A stretch of DNA of 64,000 bases from Lacrimispora sphenoides (GCF_900105215.1 NZ_FOIP01000001.1:1510001-1574000), one strand, 5' to 3'; counted from the first letter of the stretch, positions 53,476 to 61,472 are shown. Notes: generated from the sequence alone by a model not told the origin. Made by a program: numbers and translations.

Positions 53476-54606
53476 TTACGGGGTTGCGGCTGTTGTTGTT
53501 GCTGTATTCTCCGCGGCGGAGGTAGACTCCCCAGCGTCCGTTCCTGTCTCGCTTTCCGATTCGGTCAGGAATTCGGTGGCAACATAAGCCTCTGTTCCTT
53601 CAAACATAATAACCGTCCATTTGTCGTCATAAGTTTTGACATATTCCACTACTGTACCGGAAGCAAGGCTTCCAAGCTTGGCACCGTCGGTAGAAGGCTC
53701 TGAGCGGACATTAAGCTTGCTTTTGGTGGTATAAATTTTAGGCGCTTCTGTCTCTGGTTCCGTAGGCTCTGCGGAAGTTTCGGCACTTGTCATGGCTTCG
53801 GTAGTTACCTCAGCAGTCGTTTCGGTAGTTGTTGGCTCTTTTTTTGAATTCTTTCCTGGGATCACCTTTACGATGATCAGGACAAGTACAAGAAGAACCA
53901 AAAAGATGAGGGCTGGTTTCAGCAGTTCGTACGGATCAAAACCTTTCTTCTTGGAACGCCTCCGGCTTCTGCTGTTTGAAGCGGGCCTCTGGCCGCTTCT
54001 GGAAACGTTTCTCTGGGCCGGCCTTTGTCCGGGCCTTGTCCCGTCCGGTCTTGATCCAGTGCGCCCGGTGCTGCCAGAATGCTCCTGGGTACTTAAAGGC
54101 GCAGTCCTTGCGCCGCTGCTTCTTTGATTTCCTGTTCCCTGGAATTCATTTCTTGGAGCGCTGGTTCGAGGAGGATTATTCCGGGGAGTGGAGGACATGG
54201 TCCTAACGTCCGTAGGACGTTTATTGATTGGGGTTCCCCCCTGGCTTCCTCTATTATGAGAGTTTGCAAAGGTATTGACTTCCTGAGACAGAAGCTGAAA
54301 GGCCTCGTTGGCATCATAGGGACTGTCATCTCCTTCGTGAACTGCCTTGTTTCCCAGCACGCGGATCCTGTGATAGTGGTCTTTGGCAGACTGAGAAATA
54401 AAGCGTCCTTCAAATAGCTGGTCTATGCTGTCCGCCAGATCGCCTTCCACAATCAGAGCCCTTTCTCCAAGATAATTTACCATATATTCCAGGGTTTGCC
54501 GGGCTTTGATCATAGCCATGTTATACTGCTTCTGGCTCATGAGCTTTTCCGTTTCCCTTTGACCCTGCTGGATTCTAAGCAAGAAACTGTTGTCTGTAGT
54601 TCCCAT
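53476..54606 (-). CDS. DUF4145 and SH3-domain membrane protein
   Basis: 376 residues from ATG 54606, six bases after GGAGG. Residues 1-120 form a helical DUF4145 domain (KQYNMAMIKARQTLEYMVNYL...IRVLGNKAVHEG); 125-225 is a low-complexity Arg/Ser/Pro/Thr linker; then a membrane segment (ALIFLVLLVLVLIIVKVIP); a Thr/Glu-rich stretch; and an SH3b domain (SKLNVRSEPSTDGAKLG...AYVATEFL) outside, which usually binds peptidoglycan or protein. A link between cytoplasm and wall is inferred; function unknown. The prophage begins upstream of this gene. Confidence 0.8.
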   Translation of the reverse strand: MGTTDNSFLLRIQQGQRETEKLMSQKQYNMAMIKARQTLEYMVNYLGERALIVEGDLADSIDQLFEGRFISQSAKDHYHRIRVLGNKAVHEGDDSPYDANEAFQLLSQEVNTFANSHNRGSQGGTPINKRPTDVRTMSSTPRNNPPRTSAPRNEFQGTGNQRSSGARTAPLSTQEHSGSTGRTGSRPDGTRPGQRPAQRNVSRSGQRPASNSRSRRRSKKKGFDPYELLKPALIFLVLLVLVLIIVKVIPGKNSKKEPTTTETTAEVTTEAMTSAETSAEPTEPETEAPKIYTTKSKLNVRSEPSTDGAKLGSLASGTVVEYVKTYDDKWTVIMFEGTEAYVATEFLTESESETGTDAGESTSAAENTATTTAATP

Positions 54607-54775
54607 ATATTTCCTCCTTTGCAAAAGCGGTTGTATTCCAATATACAGATATTATACTAGATTAATGCAAATTGTGCACCTGTTATTTTGTCGTTTTTTG
54701 ATTTGTAAGAGAAAAGTAAAAAACTTATTGGGAATCATTATAAATAAAGGAAAACTTGGACTTATAAATCTTCCG

Positions 54776-54795
54776 TGATACTAATTTGATACTAA
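54776..54795. repeat. Tandem TGATACTAA repeat at the integrase gene end
   Basis: TGATACTAA occurs at 54776-54784 and 54787-54795, an 11-bp period across the integrase stop codon. Such a short repeat beside an integrase might be an arm-binding site or the edge of an attachment site, but the right end is not in view. Confidence 0.3.
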
Positions 54796-55833
54796 ATCCT
54801 GCAATTTACTTGCGACCTCACTATGCTTATTAGGGTATAAGTGTCCGTAAATATTGTTTACCATATCGACAGAGTCCCCTATACGCTCTGCTATAAGATA
54901 GGGAGAGAATCCCATATCAATTAGTAGGGAAACATGGCTGTGGCGGATGTCGTGAATGCGTATTTGTTTGATACCGGAAGAAGCGCAGGCTTCTTTTAGA
55001 CAGATCCCTAATTTGTATCTTGTAATTTGAAAAAGCCTATCCTCAGGTCCTATCCCATAATTCTTGTCTATAAATTCCTTCAGGCAATCCGTAAGAAAAG
55101 GAGGTATAGTTACAAGTCGGGTACTGCCCGCTGTTTTAGGTGAGGTTATAACATCACTTTGATTATGCCGATGGTAGGTCTTTGATATTGAAATGGTACC
55201 TGTTTTTAAGTCTATATCCTTTATGCTTAGAGCTAACAACTCGCCACAACGCATTCCAGTATAGTATAAAGTGTTAAATGCTACCGTGAGTGTAATATCA
55301 TTGATTTTTGCTATGAATGAGTTAAAATCTTCCGGTGTCCAGAAATCTACTCTGCCGGCCTTCGCTTTACCTATTGAGCCTGTAACTTTGCAAGGATTTT
55401 TCGGTAAGTCATAATATTTAACTGCATAATTAAGTATAGCATTTAGCTGATTGTTTATTTGCCGCTGCGATGTTTCCTTCAAACCGGCCTTCATGACTTT
55501 GTTTTGCCACTTCCTAATGTCCGCAGGTGTAATTTGATTAATAGGCTTATCCTTGAAGAACGGGACTATATGGTGCATAAATAGATACTGCTTAGGCTTC
55601 ATTGTGGAAACTTTAAGGCGGTGACCCATATCATCTATATAAATATCATATAATGACTGAAAAGTCATTTCCGGCGTTCCTTGCTGCTTATCTAAAAACT
55701 CACGTTCCCAGGCTTTGGCTTCCCTGCTTTTTTCAAATCCCCTTTTAAGTTTCTGGCGGCGCTGACCTGTCCAGTCAGTATAATATAGCTTAACATAATA
55801 CGTTTTGCGTAATTCATCTTTAAATACTGGCAT
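54781..55833 (-). CDS. Tyrosine-type site-specific integrase
   Basis: 350 residues. N-terminal arm-binding beta domain (TYYVKLYYTDWTGQRRQKLKRGF), core-binding SAM-like domain at about 60-150, then the catalytic domain with YYTGMRCGELLAL (first Arg), IRIHDIRHSHVSL (His-x-x-Arg) and NNIYGHLYP (nucleophile Tyr). All catalytic residues appear present. It would integrate and excise the element. The gene reads towards the chromosomal junction. Confidence 0.95.
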   Translation of the reverse strand: MPVFKDELRKTYYVKLYYTDWTGQRRQKLKRGFEKSREAKAWEREFLDKQQGTPEMTFQSLYDIYIDDMGHRLKVSTMKPKQYLFMHHIVPFFKDKPINQITPADIRKWQNKVMKAGLKETSQRQINNQLNAILNYAVKYYDLPKNPCKVTGSIGKAKAGRVDFWTPEDFNSFIAKINDITLTVAFNTLYYTGMRCGELLALSIKDIDLKTGTISISKTYHRHNQSDVITSPKTAGSTRLVTIPPFLTDCLKEFIDKNYGIGPEDRLFQITRYKLGICLKEACASSGIKQIRIHDIRHSHVSLLIDMGFSPYLIAERIGDSVDMVNNIYGHLYPNKHSEVASKLQDLVSN

Positions 55834-55878
55834 TATTATATCATTCCTTTCTAAAAATTGGTATAAAAAATACGCCCC

Positions 55879-55907
55879 TTGCCAGGACGTTTCGAAAATG
55901 ATATAAT
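55879..55907 (+). promoter_or_regulatory. Promoter of a candidate small RNA
   Basis: TTGCCA-17 bp-TATAAT on the plus strand, one of the best consensus matches in the window, though no plus-strand gene follows before the terminator at 55967-55997. Confidence 0.65.
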
Positions 55908-55913
55908 TCTACT

Positions 55914-55997
55914 GACTAGGTAGTTATATCTTTCCGGAATTCCGGTAAGAGAAAATCTATGTGAAGCCGTTCGGTGTTTCCAGCACCGGGCGGTTTT
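55914..55997 (+). ncRNA. Candidate small RNA, about 85 nt, with Rho-independent terminator
   Basis: The transcript expected from the promoter at 55879 would contain a first hairpin centred on the palindrome CCGGAATTCCGG (55934-55945) with flanking TCTT/AAGA pairs, an A-rich single-stranded stretch, and a terminator CCGTTCGGTG/CACCGGGCGG followed by TTTT (55967-55997). No ribosome site or reading frame of note is inside. It lies between the integrase and zinc-ribbon genes, both on the other strand. I do not recognise a family. The element might regulate phage or host messages; it could also simply be a promoter with an early terminator. Confidence 0.5.
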
Positions 55998-56008
55998 GTA
56001 TTTCATAT

Positions 56009-56575
56009 TTAATTTATTTCTGTAATTTCAAGTGAATAACCTAATACTTCGCCTACTTGGGTTACCTTTCCTTTTAAAGTAACGGCCTCGCCTTTTGTCA
56101 TTCCCGCGACCTTACTTTTCTGATCATCATTCTTTATATAACACTGAACGCCGATAATTGCAAAAGTTTCATCTGAAGGTGTTAAAGATATATATTTTCC
56201 ATCTGAGTCTATATTGCTAAGTTCACCTGTGATTTCCACATACTGGCCCTTATATTTTTCACTTGCATTCAGGGCGTTAGCTTTTAAATCACTCATCATA
56301 TCGCCCACACTATATGCAGTATATTCAATTGCCGCTTCCGTAACTTCTGCGGTTGTAACTTTAGCCCCCGCTTCTGCGGCAGGTCCGGCTTGGGTCTTAT
56401 TAGAGCCACCTCCTGATGCCGCGCCAATAATTCCGATCACGACAACAGCAGCTATTGCAATTAAGCCTCCTTTTCCTTTTTGCTTTTTGCGGCACTGCGG
56501 ACATATTTTTGCACCATAAGGTATCTCTGTTTTGCAATGCTTACAAATTTTTGTTGTTGGTTTTTCTTTTCCCAT
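56009..56575 (-). CDS. Zinc-ribbon membrane protein with OB-like domain
   Basis: 188 residues from ATG 56575, eight bases after GAAGGA. Residues 7-30 form a zinc ribbon (CKHCKTEIPYGAKICPQC), followed by a basic KKKQKGKG, a membrane segment (LIAIAAVVVIGIIGAA), a Gly/Ala/Thr linker, and a C-terminal beta domain (YKGQYVEITGELSNIDSDGKY...GEAVTLKGKVTQV) like the tRNA_anti-like OB fold of bacterial surface proteins. Common near lysogeny genes of clostridial prophages; may be a lysogenic conversion or exclusion protein, without proof. Confidence 0.7.
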   Translation of the reverse strand: MGKEKPTTKICKHCKTEIPYGAKICPQCRKKQKGKGGLIAIAAVVVIGIIGAASGGGSNKTQAGPAAEAGAKVTTAEVTEAAIEYTAYSVGDMMSDLKANALNASEKYKGQYVEITGELSNIDSDGKYISLTPSDETFAIIGVQCYIKNDDQKSKVAGMTKGEAVTLKGKVTQVGEVLGYSLEITEIN

Positions 56576-56644
56576 ACTCATTTCCTTCTTTCTTAATAAT
56601 ATTATTAAAAAGCCTATGGCTATTTTAATCTTAATGTAAAACTT

Positions 56645-57145
56645 CTACTTCGCTACACTCCCCGTCATTCTATAGATATTAAAGGGTTCAAAGAATATTA
56701 TATATTCACCCTTTTGAAAGCCTAGGCCATACTTTGAATGGTAACAATCTATTGCTTCTTGGAGAAAAGACTCTGTTACGCAAAGATGTTCGGCAATCTC
56801 ATATCGATTACGGCAACCAGCTTCCTTGGCAGAAATTAATTTTTCTATTGTAACCATTTTATTATAGGCCCACAGCCTTGCAGAATTTTCCTGTTTCTGA
56901 TTGGCAGCGCTTTCCATATTTAAAATTATACCAGAAGACGTATGATAATGTCCTAATTCTTCTGCAAGTATACATGCCCTTTCAGCACATGTTTCGACGT
57001 TACTGTTAATTGCTATAGATCCATCACAATATAATCCTTTTATGCTCTTACACTTAAAAGGAATGTAATCAACATGTATACCGGCGTCTATCGCTTCTTG
57101 CTCTTCTTTTTCCAAATCGTTCATCGTGTAGTAAACCCCATACAA
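56645..57145 (-). CDS. ImmA/IrrE-family putative peptidase
   Basis: 166 residues directly after the repressor gene (gap of two bases). The centre CILAEELGHYHTS corresponds to the ImmA/IrrE zinc motif HExxH, but the first His is replaced by Glu (EELGH), a variant also seen in other clostridial phage members. In ICEBs1 and related elements ImmA cleaves the CI-like ImmR repressor for induction; the same partnership with the gene upstream is likely here. Whether the variant still binds zinc is open. Start uncertain: 57145 or the ATG seven codons later. Confidence 0.75.
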   Translation of the reverse strand: MYGVYYTMNDLEKEEQEAIDAGIHVDYIPFKCKSIKGLYCDGSIAINSNVETCAERACILAEELGHYHTSSGIILNMESAANQKQENSARLWAYNKMVTIEKLISAKEAGCRNRYEIAEHLCVTESFLQEAIDCYHSKYGLGFQKGEYIIFFEPFNIYRMTGSVAK

Positions 57146-57147
57146 TA

Positions 57148-57474
57148 TTATTTCTTCCGTCTGCTTTTTACAAACCTGACATAGTTCATGATTTCTTCCA
57201 TCTCTTCATCCGTGATTTCTTCCCCCTCAAAATGAGCGGCAAGGGTTTCAATCCGAGAAGCTTCTGGAGTGATATCTTTTGCTTCTTCCCCCGTCATTAA
57301 GTAATCAACTGTAACGCCGAAATAATCCGCTATCTTTTTCATATTATCCGTTTTTGGTGTGCTTCTGCCACGTTTCCAATCGCTAAGAGTAGATTGAGTG
57401 ACCCCGGTTTCCTTAGACACTTTGTAGGCTGTGACGCCACACTTTTGTAGAAGTTGCTCAAAAATTTCATACAT
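57148..57474 (-). CDS. CI-like XRE-family repressor
   Basis: 108 residues from ATG 57474, with AAAGGTGG upstream. The HTH domain (about 5-60) reads AYKVSKETGVTQSTLSDWKRG...MKKIADYFGVTVDYL; an acidic, helical C-terminus follows. It is short for a CI repressor and lacks a peptidase S24 domain, so induction would rely on the ImmA-like protein encoded next. Divergent from a Cro-like gene whose HTH is closely similar; operators lie between. Confidence 0.88.
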   Translation of the reverse strand: MYEIFEQLLQKCGVTAYKVSKETGVTQSTLSDWKRGRSTPKTDNMKKIADYFGVTVDYLMTGEEAKDITPEASRIETLAAHFEGEEITDEEMEEIMNYVRFVKSRRKK

Positions 57475-57531
57475 AATTTGTCCACCTTTCACAAACCGCA
57501 GACAGTACTATGCAAAACCGAAAAAAATCTG

Positions 57532-57664
57532 TTGACTTTATCGAAAATGCGTAGTATGATAAGAGCATACAAAGGAAATGCGTATTACTTTCTTTGTATG
57601 CTGCGGAAATGTTATTTACTTCGTCTGATAAACCGAGTATATCACATTTCCGTAGTAATTGCAA
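57532..57664. promoter_or_regulatory. Lysogeny control region: two promoters and four operator-like repeats
   Basis: Plus promoter TTGACT (57532-57537)-17 bp-TATGAT (57555-57560) for the Cro-like gene; minus promoter TTGCAA (57659-57664)-17 bp-TATACT (57636-57641) for the repressor. Motif GRAAATG plus about 11 bases ending TACT-like occurs at 57543-57560, 57574-57591 and 57605-57622 (plus, exact 31-bp period) and at 57634-57651 (minus). The first overlaps the Cro promoter and the last the repressor -10. GCATACAAAG/CTTTGTATGC (57565-57574/57592-57601) also forms an inverted repeat around the second copy. Confidence 0.65.
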
Positions 57665-57699
57665 TATATATTTTATTATAGAAAGGCGGTGAAAATAAC

Positions 57700-57903
57700 T
57701 TGTATAAAAAATTTGCGGAGTTGTTAGACGTAAACAACGAAACAGCATATCAAGTCTCAAAAGAAACGGGTATTGCTCAGTCAGTTTTGTCAGATTGGAA
57801 GACCGGACGTAGTAAGCCAAAGTTTGACAAGCTCATGACATTGGCAAAGCACTTTGGAGTGCCTGTAGAGTATTTCGCCGAGGAAGACACCCAGGATACA
57901 TAA
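57700..57903 (+). CDS. Cro-like XRE-family regulator
   Basis: 67 residues from TTG 57700, nine bases after AGGCGGTG; no ATG is available. A single HTH domain, AYQVSKETGIAQSVLSDWKTG...LAKHFGVPVEYF, more than half identical to that of the divergent repressor, so both probably read the same operators. First gene of the rightward early operon. Confidence 0.85.
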   Translation: MYKKFAELLDVNNETAYQVSKETGIAQSVLSDWKTGRSKPKFDKLMTLAKHFGVPVEYFAEEDTQDT

Positions 57904-57923
57904 TAGAACATTGAAAAGAGGAG

Positions 57924-58037
57924 GTGGACACGGTTACATATTCATGCAAATCATGCCGTTACCGCAACCATTGCTTTGAACGTAGCAGAAGGTACCCGTG
58001 CAAATATTATGAAAGGGGGAAGCGTAAAAGTGAGTAA
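57924..58037 (+). CDS. Possible small Cys-rich protein
   Basis: A 37-codon frame from GTG 57924: CKSCRYRNHCFERSRRYPCKYYERG, with four Cys and a His in a zinc-finger-like spacing and a basic tail. It fills the gap between the Cro-like gene and the next gene and overlaps the latter's start by eight bases. The ribosome site (GAGGAG) abuts the GTG with no spacing, which weakens the start. Confidence 0.4.
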   Translation: MDTVTYSCKSCRYRNHCFERSRRYPCKYYERGKRKSE

Positions 58038-58233
58038 TCTGATGATGACAGCTGCAGAAGTAGCAGAGGTTATGGATTGCTGTGAGAGTCTTGGCTACAA
58101 AATGATAAGAGAACTTAATGCAGAACTTAAAGCCAAGGGCTACATAACTAGGAATGCAAGGATCCCGCGAAAGTATTTTTTTGAAAGAACCGGATTAGAT
58201 CCGAAGGAGGAATCCCATGCAAAAGTACTATGA
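58030..58233 (+). CDS. Small HTH protein, excisionase-like
   Basis: 67 residues from GTG 58030 after AAAGGGGG. MMTAAEVAEVMDCCESLGYKMI is a MerR/excisionase-type helix-turn-helix, followed by LNAELKAKGYITRNARIPRKYF, the usual wing of phage Xis-like or DNA-binding regulators. An excision or early regulatory role is likely. Confidence 0.75.
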   Translation: MSNLMMTAAEVAEVMDCCESLGYKMIRELNAELKAKGYITRNARIPRKYFFERTGLDPKEESHAKVL

Positions 58234-58366
58234 AAACTTAGATGATTACACCGACACTCGCCCATCAAAGCTGATGGAGTTTACCAAGCGGTTTCTGCCG
58301 GCCGTGATCTTTGTAGCCAGCATGATCGTGATTTTGGGAACATGCGGGGCGTTGGAAGTGATGTGA
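58217..58366 (+). CDS. Small single-pass membrane protein
   Basis: 49 residues from ATG 58217, behind a strong GAAGGAGG; begins MQKYYENLDDYTDTRPS and has one membrane segment (FLPAVIFVASMIVILGTCG). Overlaps the preceding gene by 17 bases and is close to the next. Unrecognised; typical of small early genes in clostridial phages. Confidence 0.65.
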   Translation: MQKYYENLDDYTDTRPSKLMEFTKRFLPAVIFVASMIVILGTCGALEVM

Positions 58367-58380
58367 GAGGAGGCGAGAAG

Positions 58381-58548
58381 GTGGCAAAAGTAGATAGAGC
58401 TATCGCATTTATTGAGAGTAATCGCTGCATGATGGAAAGCCTAATAAGCCAAGAAGATGATCCGGATATTGTGTCATACGTCCTTAACATCCTTAAGCAG
58501 CATAAAAAAGAAACCCCAGGAGCGGCAACTCCCAGGGAATCAAAGTAG
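58381..58548 (+). CDS. Small helical protein of unknown function
   Basis: 55 residues from GTG 58381, with GAGGAGG nearby. Sequence VDRAIAFIESNRCMMESLISQEDDPDIVSYVLNIL-KQHKKE suggests two helices; the charged tail ends TPRESK. No family recognised. Lies in line with the early operon. Confidence 0.55.
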   Translation: MAKVDRAIAFIESNRCMMESLISQEDDPDIVSYVLNILKQHKKETPGAATPRESK

Positions 58549-58601
58549 CAAGAAAATATTTTACACCCCTATTATAAGGGATTTACAGGAGGATTGCAAC
58601 A

Positions 58602-59876
58602 ATGTCTATGAAAATCAATCAGTTAGAGATTGAAAATGTAAAGCGTATTAAAGCCGTTAAGATCGAACCATCAGCAAATGGCCTGACGATCATTGGAGGA
58701 AGAAATAACCAGGGGAAGACCTCTGTATTGGATTCCATTGCCTGGGTACTGGGTGGGGATAAGTTCCGGCCTTCACAGGCCCAGCGGGAACAGTCCGTGA
58801 TTCCTCCGAACCTCCGCATCATCATGAGTAACGGTCTTGTGGTGGAACGGAAAGGAAAGAACAGCGCACTTAAGGTCACTGATCCAAACGGAGAGAAGGG
58901 AGGCCAGCAGCTCCTTAATGACTTTGTGGAGCAGTTCGCCCTTAACCTTCCCAAGTTCATGGAATCAACCTCAAAGGAAAAGGCTCAGATCCTTCTTAAG
59001 ATTATTGGTGTAGGGGACACGCTGGTGACACTGGAGAAGGAAGAACAGGAGCATTATAATGAACGGCTTGCCATTGGTCGCATTGCAGATCAGAAAGAAA
59101 AGTATGCCAAAGAACAGCCCTATTATAATGATGCTCCGGCGGAACTTGTATCTGCGTCAGAGCTCATTAAGAAACAGCAGGACATTCTGGTACAGAACGG
59201 GGAGAACCGGAGAAAACGGGAACGTCTCCATCAGCTGGAACAGGAAGACCAGAGGCTTATGGAGCAGATCCAGGTGTTACTAAAGAAACAGGAAGCGGTG
59301 CGGTCCGATCTTGCCATTGCCAGAATGGATGCCAAGGATTTAGAGGATCAATCTACCGCGGAGCTGGAGCAGAACATTTCTGATATTGAAGAGATCAACA
59401 GGAAGGTCCGAGCGAACCTTGACAAAGAAAAGGCCGAGGACGACGCCAAAGAGTACCGCAGGCAGTACGACCAGCTTACCAAACAGATTGATAGTACACG
59501 TGACGCAAAGAATAAACTTCTTAACTCAGCAGCGCTTCCCCTCCCGGAACTTTCCATCAAAGACGGAGAACTTGTTTATAAGGGTCAGCAGTGGGACAAC
59601 ATGTCTGGATCTGATCGGCTAAAGGTATCCACTGCTATTGTAAGGAAGCTAAATCCAGAGTGTGGTTTCGTTCTTCTGGACAAGCTGGAACAGATGGACC
59701 TTGAAATACTTAAGGAGTTTGGGGAGTGGCTGGAAGCAGAGGGCCTGCAGGCCATTGCAACCCGGGTAGGTACCGGGGAAGAATGTTCCATCATTATTGA
59801 GGACGGATATGTTGCCGGCCAGGAGCACCCACTCATGGAAGATAAGAAAACAGAATGGAAGAAAGGAGTATTTTAA
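58602..59876 (+). CDS. Phage SMC/RecF-like AAA ATPase
   Basis: 424 residues, GGAGG nine bases before ATG. INQLEIENVKRIKAV leads into Walker A GGRNNQGKTS (about 32-41); a long coiled coil fills about 170-310; the C-terminal half-site has WDNMSGSDRLKVSTAI (signature-like) and GFVLLDKLEQMD where Walker B should be, with Lys in place of the usual catalytic Glu. Proteins of this type (AAA_23) stand first in many phage replication modules and are thought to assist recombination or replication. Start of a run of five tightly spaced genes. Confidence 0.8.
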   Translation: MSMKINQLEIENVKRIKAVKIEPSANGLTIIGGRNNQGKTSVLDSIAWVLGGDKFRPSQAQREQSVIPPNLRIIMSNGLVVERKGKNSALKVTDPNGEKGGQQLLNDFVEQFALNLPKFMESTSKEKAQILLKIIGVGDTLVTLEKEEQEHYNERLAIGRIADQKEKYAKEQPYYNDAPAELVSASELIKKQQDILVQNGENRRKRERLHQLEQEDQRLMEQIQVLLKKQEAVRSDLAIARMDAKDLEDQSTAELEQNISDIEEINRKVRANLDKEKAEDDAKEYRRQYDQLTKQIDSTRDAKNKLLNSAALPLPELSIKDGELVYKGQQWDNMSGSDRLKVSTAIVRKLNPECGFVLLDKLEQMDLEILKEFGEWLEAEGLQAIATRVGTGEECSIIIEDGYVAGQEHPLMEDKKTEWKKGVF

Positions 59877-61003
59877 TGCAGATTATCAGAGGAAAATTAC
59901 CGGGTGCTAAGAAAATTGTTGCGTATGGCCCGGAAGGAATCGGCAAATCAACGTTTGCTGCACAGTTTCCGGATCCGGTATTTATTGATACTGAGGGAAG
60001 CACTAAGGATATGGATGTGGCAAGGTTTCCGGAGCCCAGTAGCTGGACCATGATTTTAGAACAGGTTTCAGCGGTAATCCGGACACCAAGCCTTTGTAAG
60101 ACTTTGATTATTGATACGGCAGACTGGGCGGAAATGCTTTGTATTACTCATGTCTGCGCTACGAATCGCAAGAGCAGCATTGAAGAGTTCGGCTACGGAA
60201 AAGGTTATACATACATACAGGAAGAGTTTGGAAAACTTTTGAACCTTCTTACTGATGTAATAAAAGTCGGAATCAATGTTGTACTTACAGCTCATGCAAA
60301 AATGAGGAAGTTTGAGCAACCGGATGAGTTAGGTGCTTATGACCGATGGGAAATGAAGCTGAGTAAAGGCGTAGCTCCTATGGTAAAGGAATGGGCGGAT
60401 ATGGTCCTCTTCTGTAATTATAAGACGATGGTTGTCAACGTGGATGGACAAGGCGCCCAGAAGGGCAAGAACAAAGCTCAGGGCGGCAGACGTGTTATGT
60501 ACACGACCCATCACTCCTGCTGGGATGCTAAGAACCGGTATGGGCTCCCTGATGAAGTTCCATTTGAATATGATGCCATTCGTCACATTGTTGAAGAATC
60601 GACAGGTCCGGCAACACCTGCAAAGGAAGAGCGAAAAGCAGCCCCATCCACTTCACAGACGAGGCAGGAAGAATCCGGGAGTACAGTCAGTAAAAGCATT
60701 CAGGAGCCTCCAAAGGAAGAGAAGACAGCTCCGCCGGTGGATACAAAGTCAGAACCTATGAATCCCCCAGATGTAAAAGTGGATGAGAAGATTCCTAAAG
60801 CCCTCCGGGATCTGATGATACACAATCAGGTTGACGAGTGGGATATCCAAAACGTAGTGGCTGCCAGAGGATACTTCCCCGCAGATATGGCGGTCGCTGA
60901 TTATCCGCCGGACTTTATCTCTGGTGTGTTGGTAGGAGCCTGGGATCAGGTATATCCCATGATTAAGGAAATGAAAGAAACTGACAGCTTGGTATTTAAT
61001 TAA
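59876..61003 (+). CDS. RecA/Sak4-like phage ATPase (AAA_24)
   Basis: 375 residues from ATG 59876, which overlaps the previous stop by one base (TAATG). Walker A YGPEGIGKST (about 19-28), Walker B KTLIIDTADWAE, and NVVLTAHAKMRKFE fit the AAA_24 group that includes the Sak4 single-strand annealing proteins. A Pro/Glu/Ser-rich linker at about 255-310 joins a small C-terminal domain (KALRDLMIHNQVDEWDIQNVV). Likely recombinase partner of the DUF669 protein encoded next. Confidence 0.82.
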   Translation: MQIIRGKLPGAKKIVAYGPEGIGKSTFAAQFPDPVFIDTEGSTKDMDVARFPEPSSWTMILEQVSAVIRTPSLCKTLIIDTADWAEMLCITHVCATNRKSSIEEFGYGKGYTYIQEEFGKLLNLLTDVIKVGINVVLTAHAKMRKFEQPDELGAYDRWEMKLSKGVAPMVKEWADMVLFCNYKTMVVNVDGQGAQKGKNKAQGGRRVMYTTHHSCWDAKNRYGLPDEVPFEYDAIRHIVEESTGPATPAKEERKAAPSTSQTRQEESGSTVSKSIQEPPKEEKTAPPVDTKSEPMNPPDVKVDEKIPKALRDLMIHNQVDEWDIQNVVAARGYFPADMAVADYPPDFISGVLVGAWDQVYPMIKEMKETDSLVFN

Positions 61004-61017
61004 GGAGGTAACGATTT

Positions 61018-61470
61018 ATGAGTGAAGAAATTGGAAGAGAAATAGGCTGGGACGATCAGATCGAAAACGAAGGTCAGGAGTACGAGCCCTTACCAGAAGG
61101 AATATATGAGTTTACTGTGGCCTCTATGGATCGGGGCAGATTCGCAGGAAGCGCCAAGATGGCAGCCTGCAACATGGCTAACATTGATTTACTGATTAAG
61201 GATGCAGATGGCAATGATCGTCATATGTTTGATAGCCTGTATCTTAATTCAAAGGCTGAATGGAAGTTAAGTCAGTTCTTCCTTTGCATTGGCCAGAAGA
61301 AGAAAGGGGAACCATTAAAGCCTAACTGGAATACCGTTCCCGGATCCACAGGAAAACTGGAACTGTACATAGATGAGTATAAGGACAAGGAGGGAAAGAT
61401 CAGGAAGAATAATAAAGTTTCCAAATACCTTCCTTATGAGCCTAAACAATTTAAAGCGGGGACATTTTAA
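61018..61470 (+). CDS. DUF669 protein (phage ssDNA-binding-like)
   Basis: 150 residues: GWDDQIENEGQEYEPLPEGIYEF, a beta-rich centre and WKLSQFFLCIGQKKKG are DUF669 marks. Such proteins accompany Sak4-type ATPases and helicases and are thought to bind single-stranded DNA. GGAGG eight bases before ATG 61018. Confidence 0.85.
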   Translation: MSEEIGREIGWDDQIENEGQEYEPLPEGIYEFTVASMDRGRFAGSAKMAACNMANIDLLIKDADGNDRHMFDSLYLNSKAEWKLSQFFLCIGQKKKGEPLKPNWNTVPGSTGKLELYIDEYKDKEGKIRKNNKVSKYLPYEPKQFKAGTF

Positions 61471-61472
61471 CT

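Noticed and set aside
54607..54780. tRNA gene as integration site
   Set aside because: No cloverleaf or tRNA 3' end is visible in the stretch next to the integrase.
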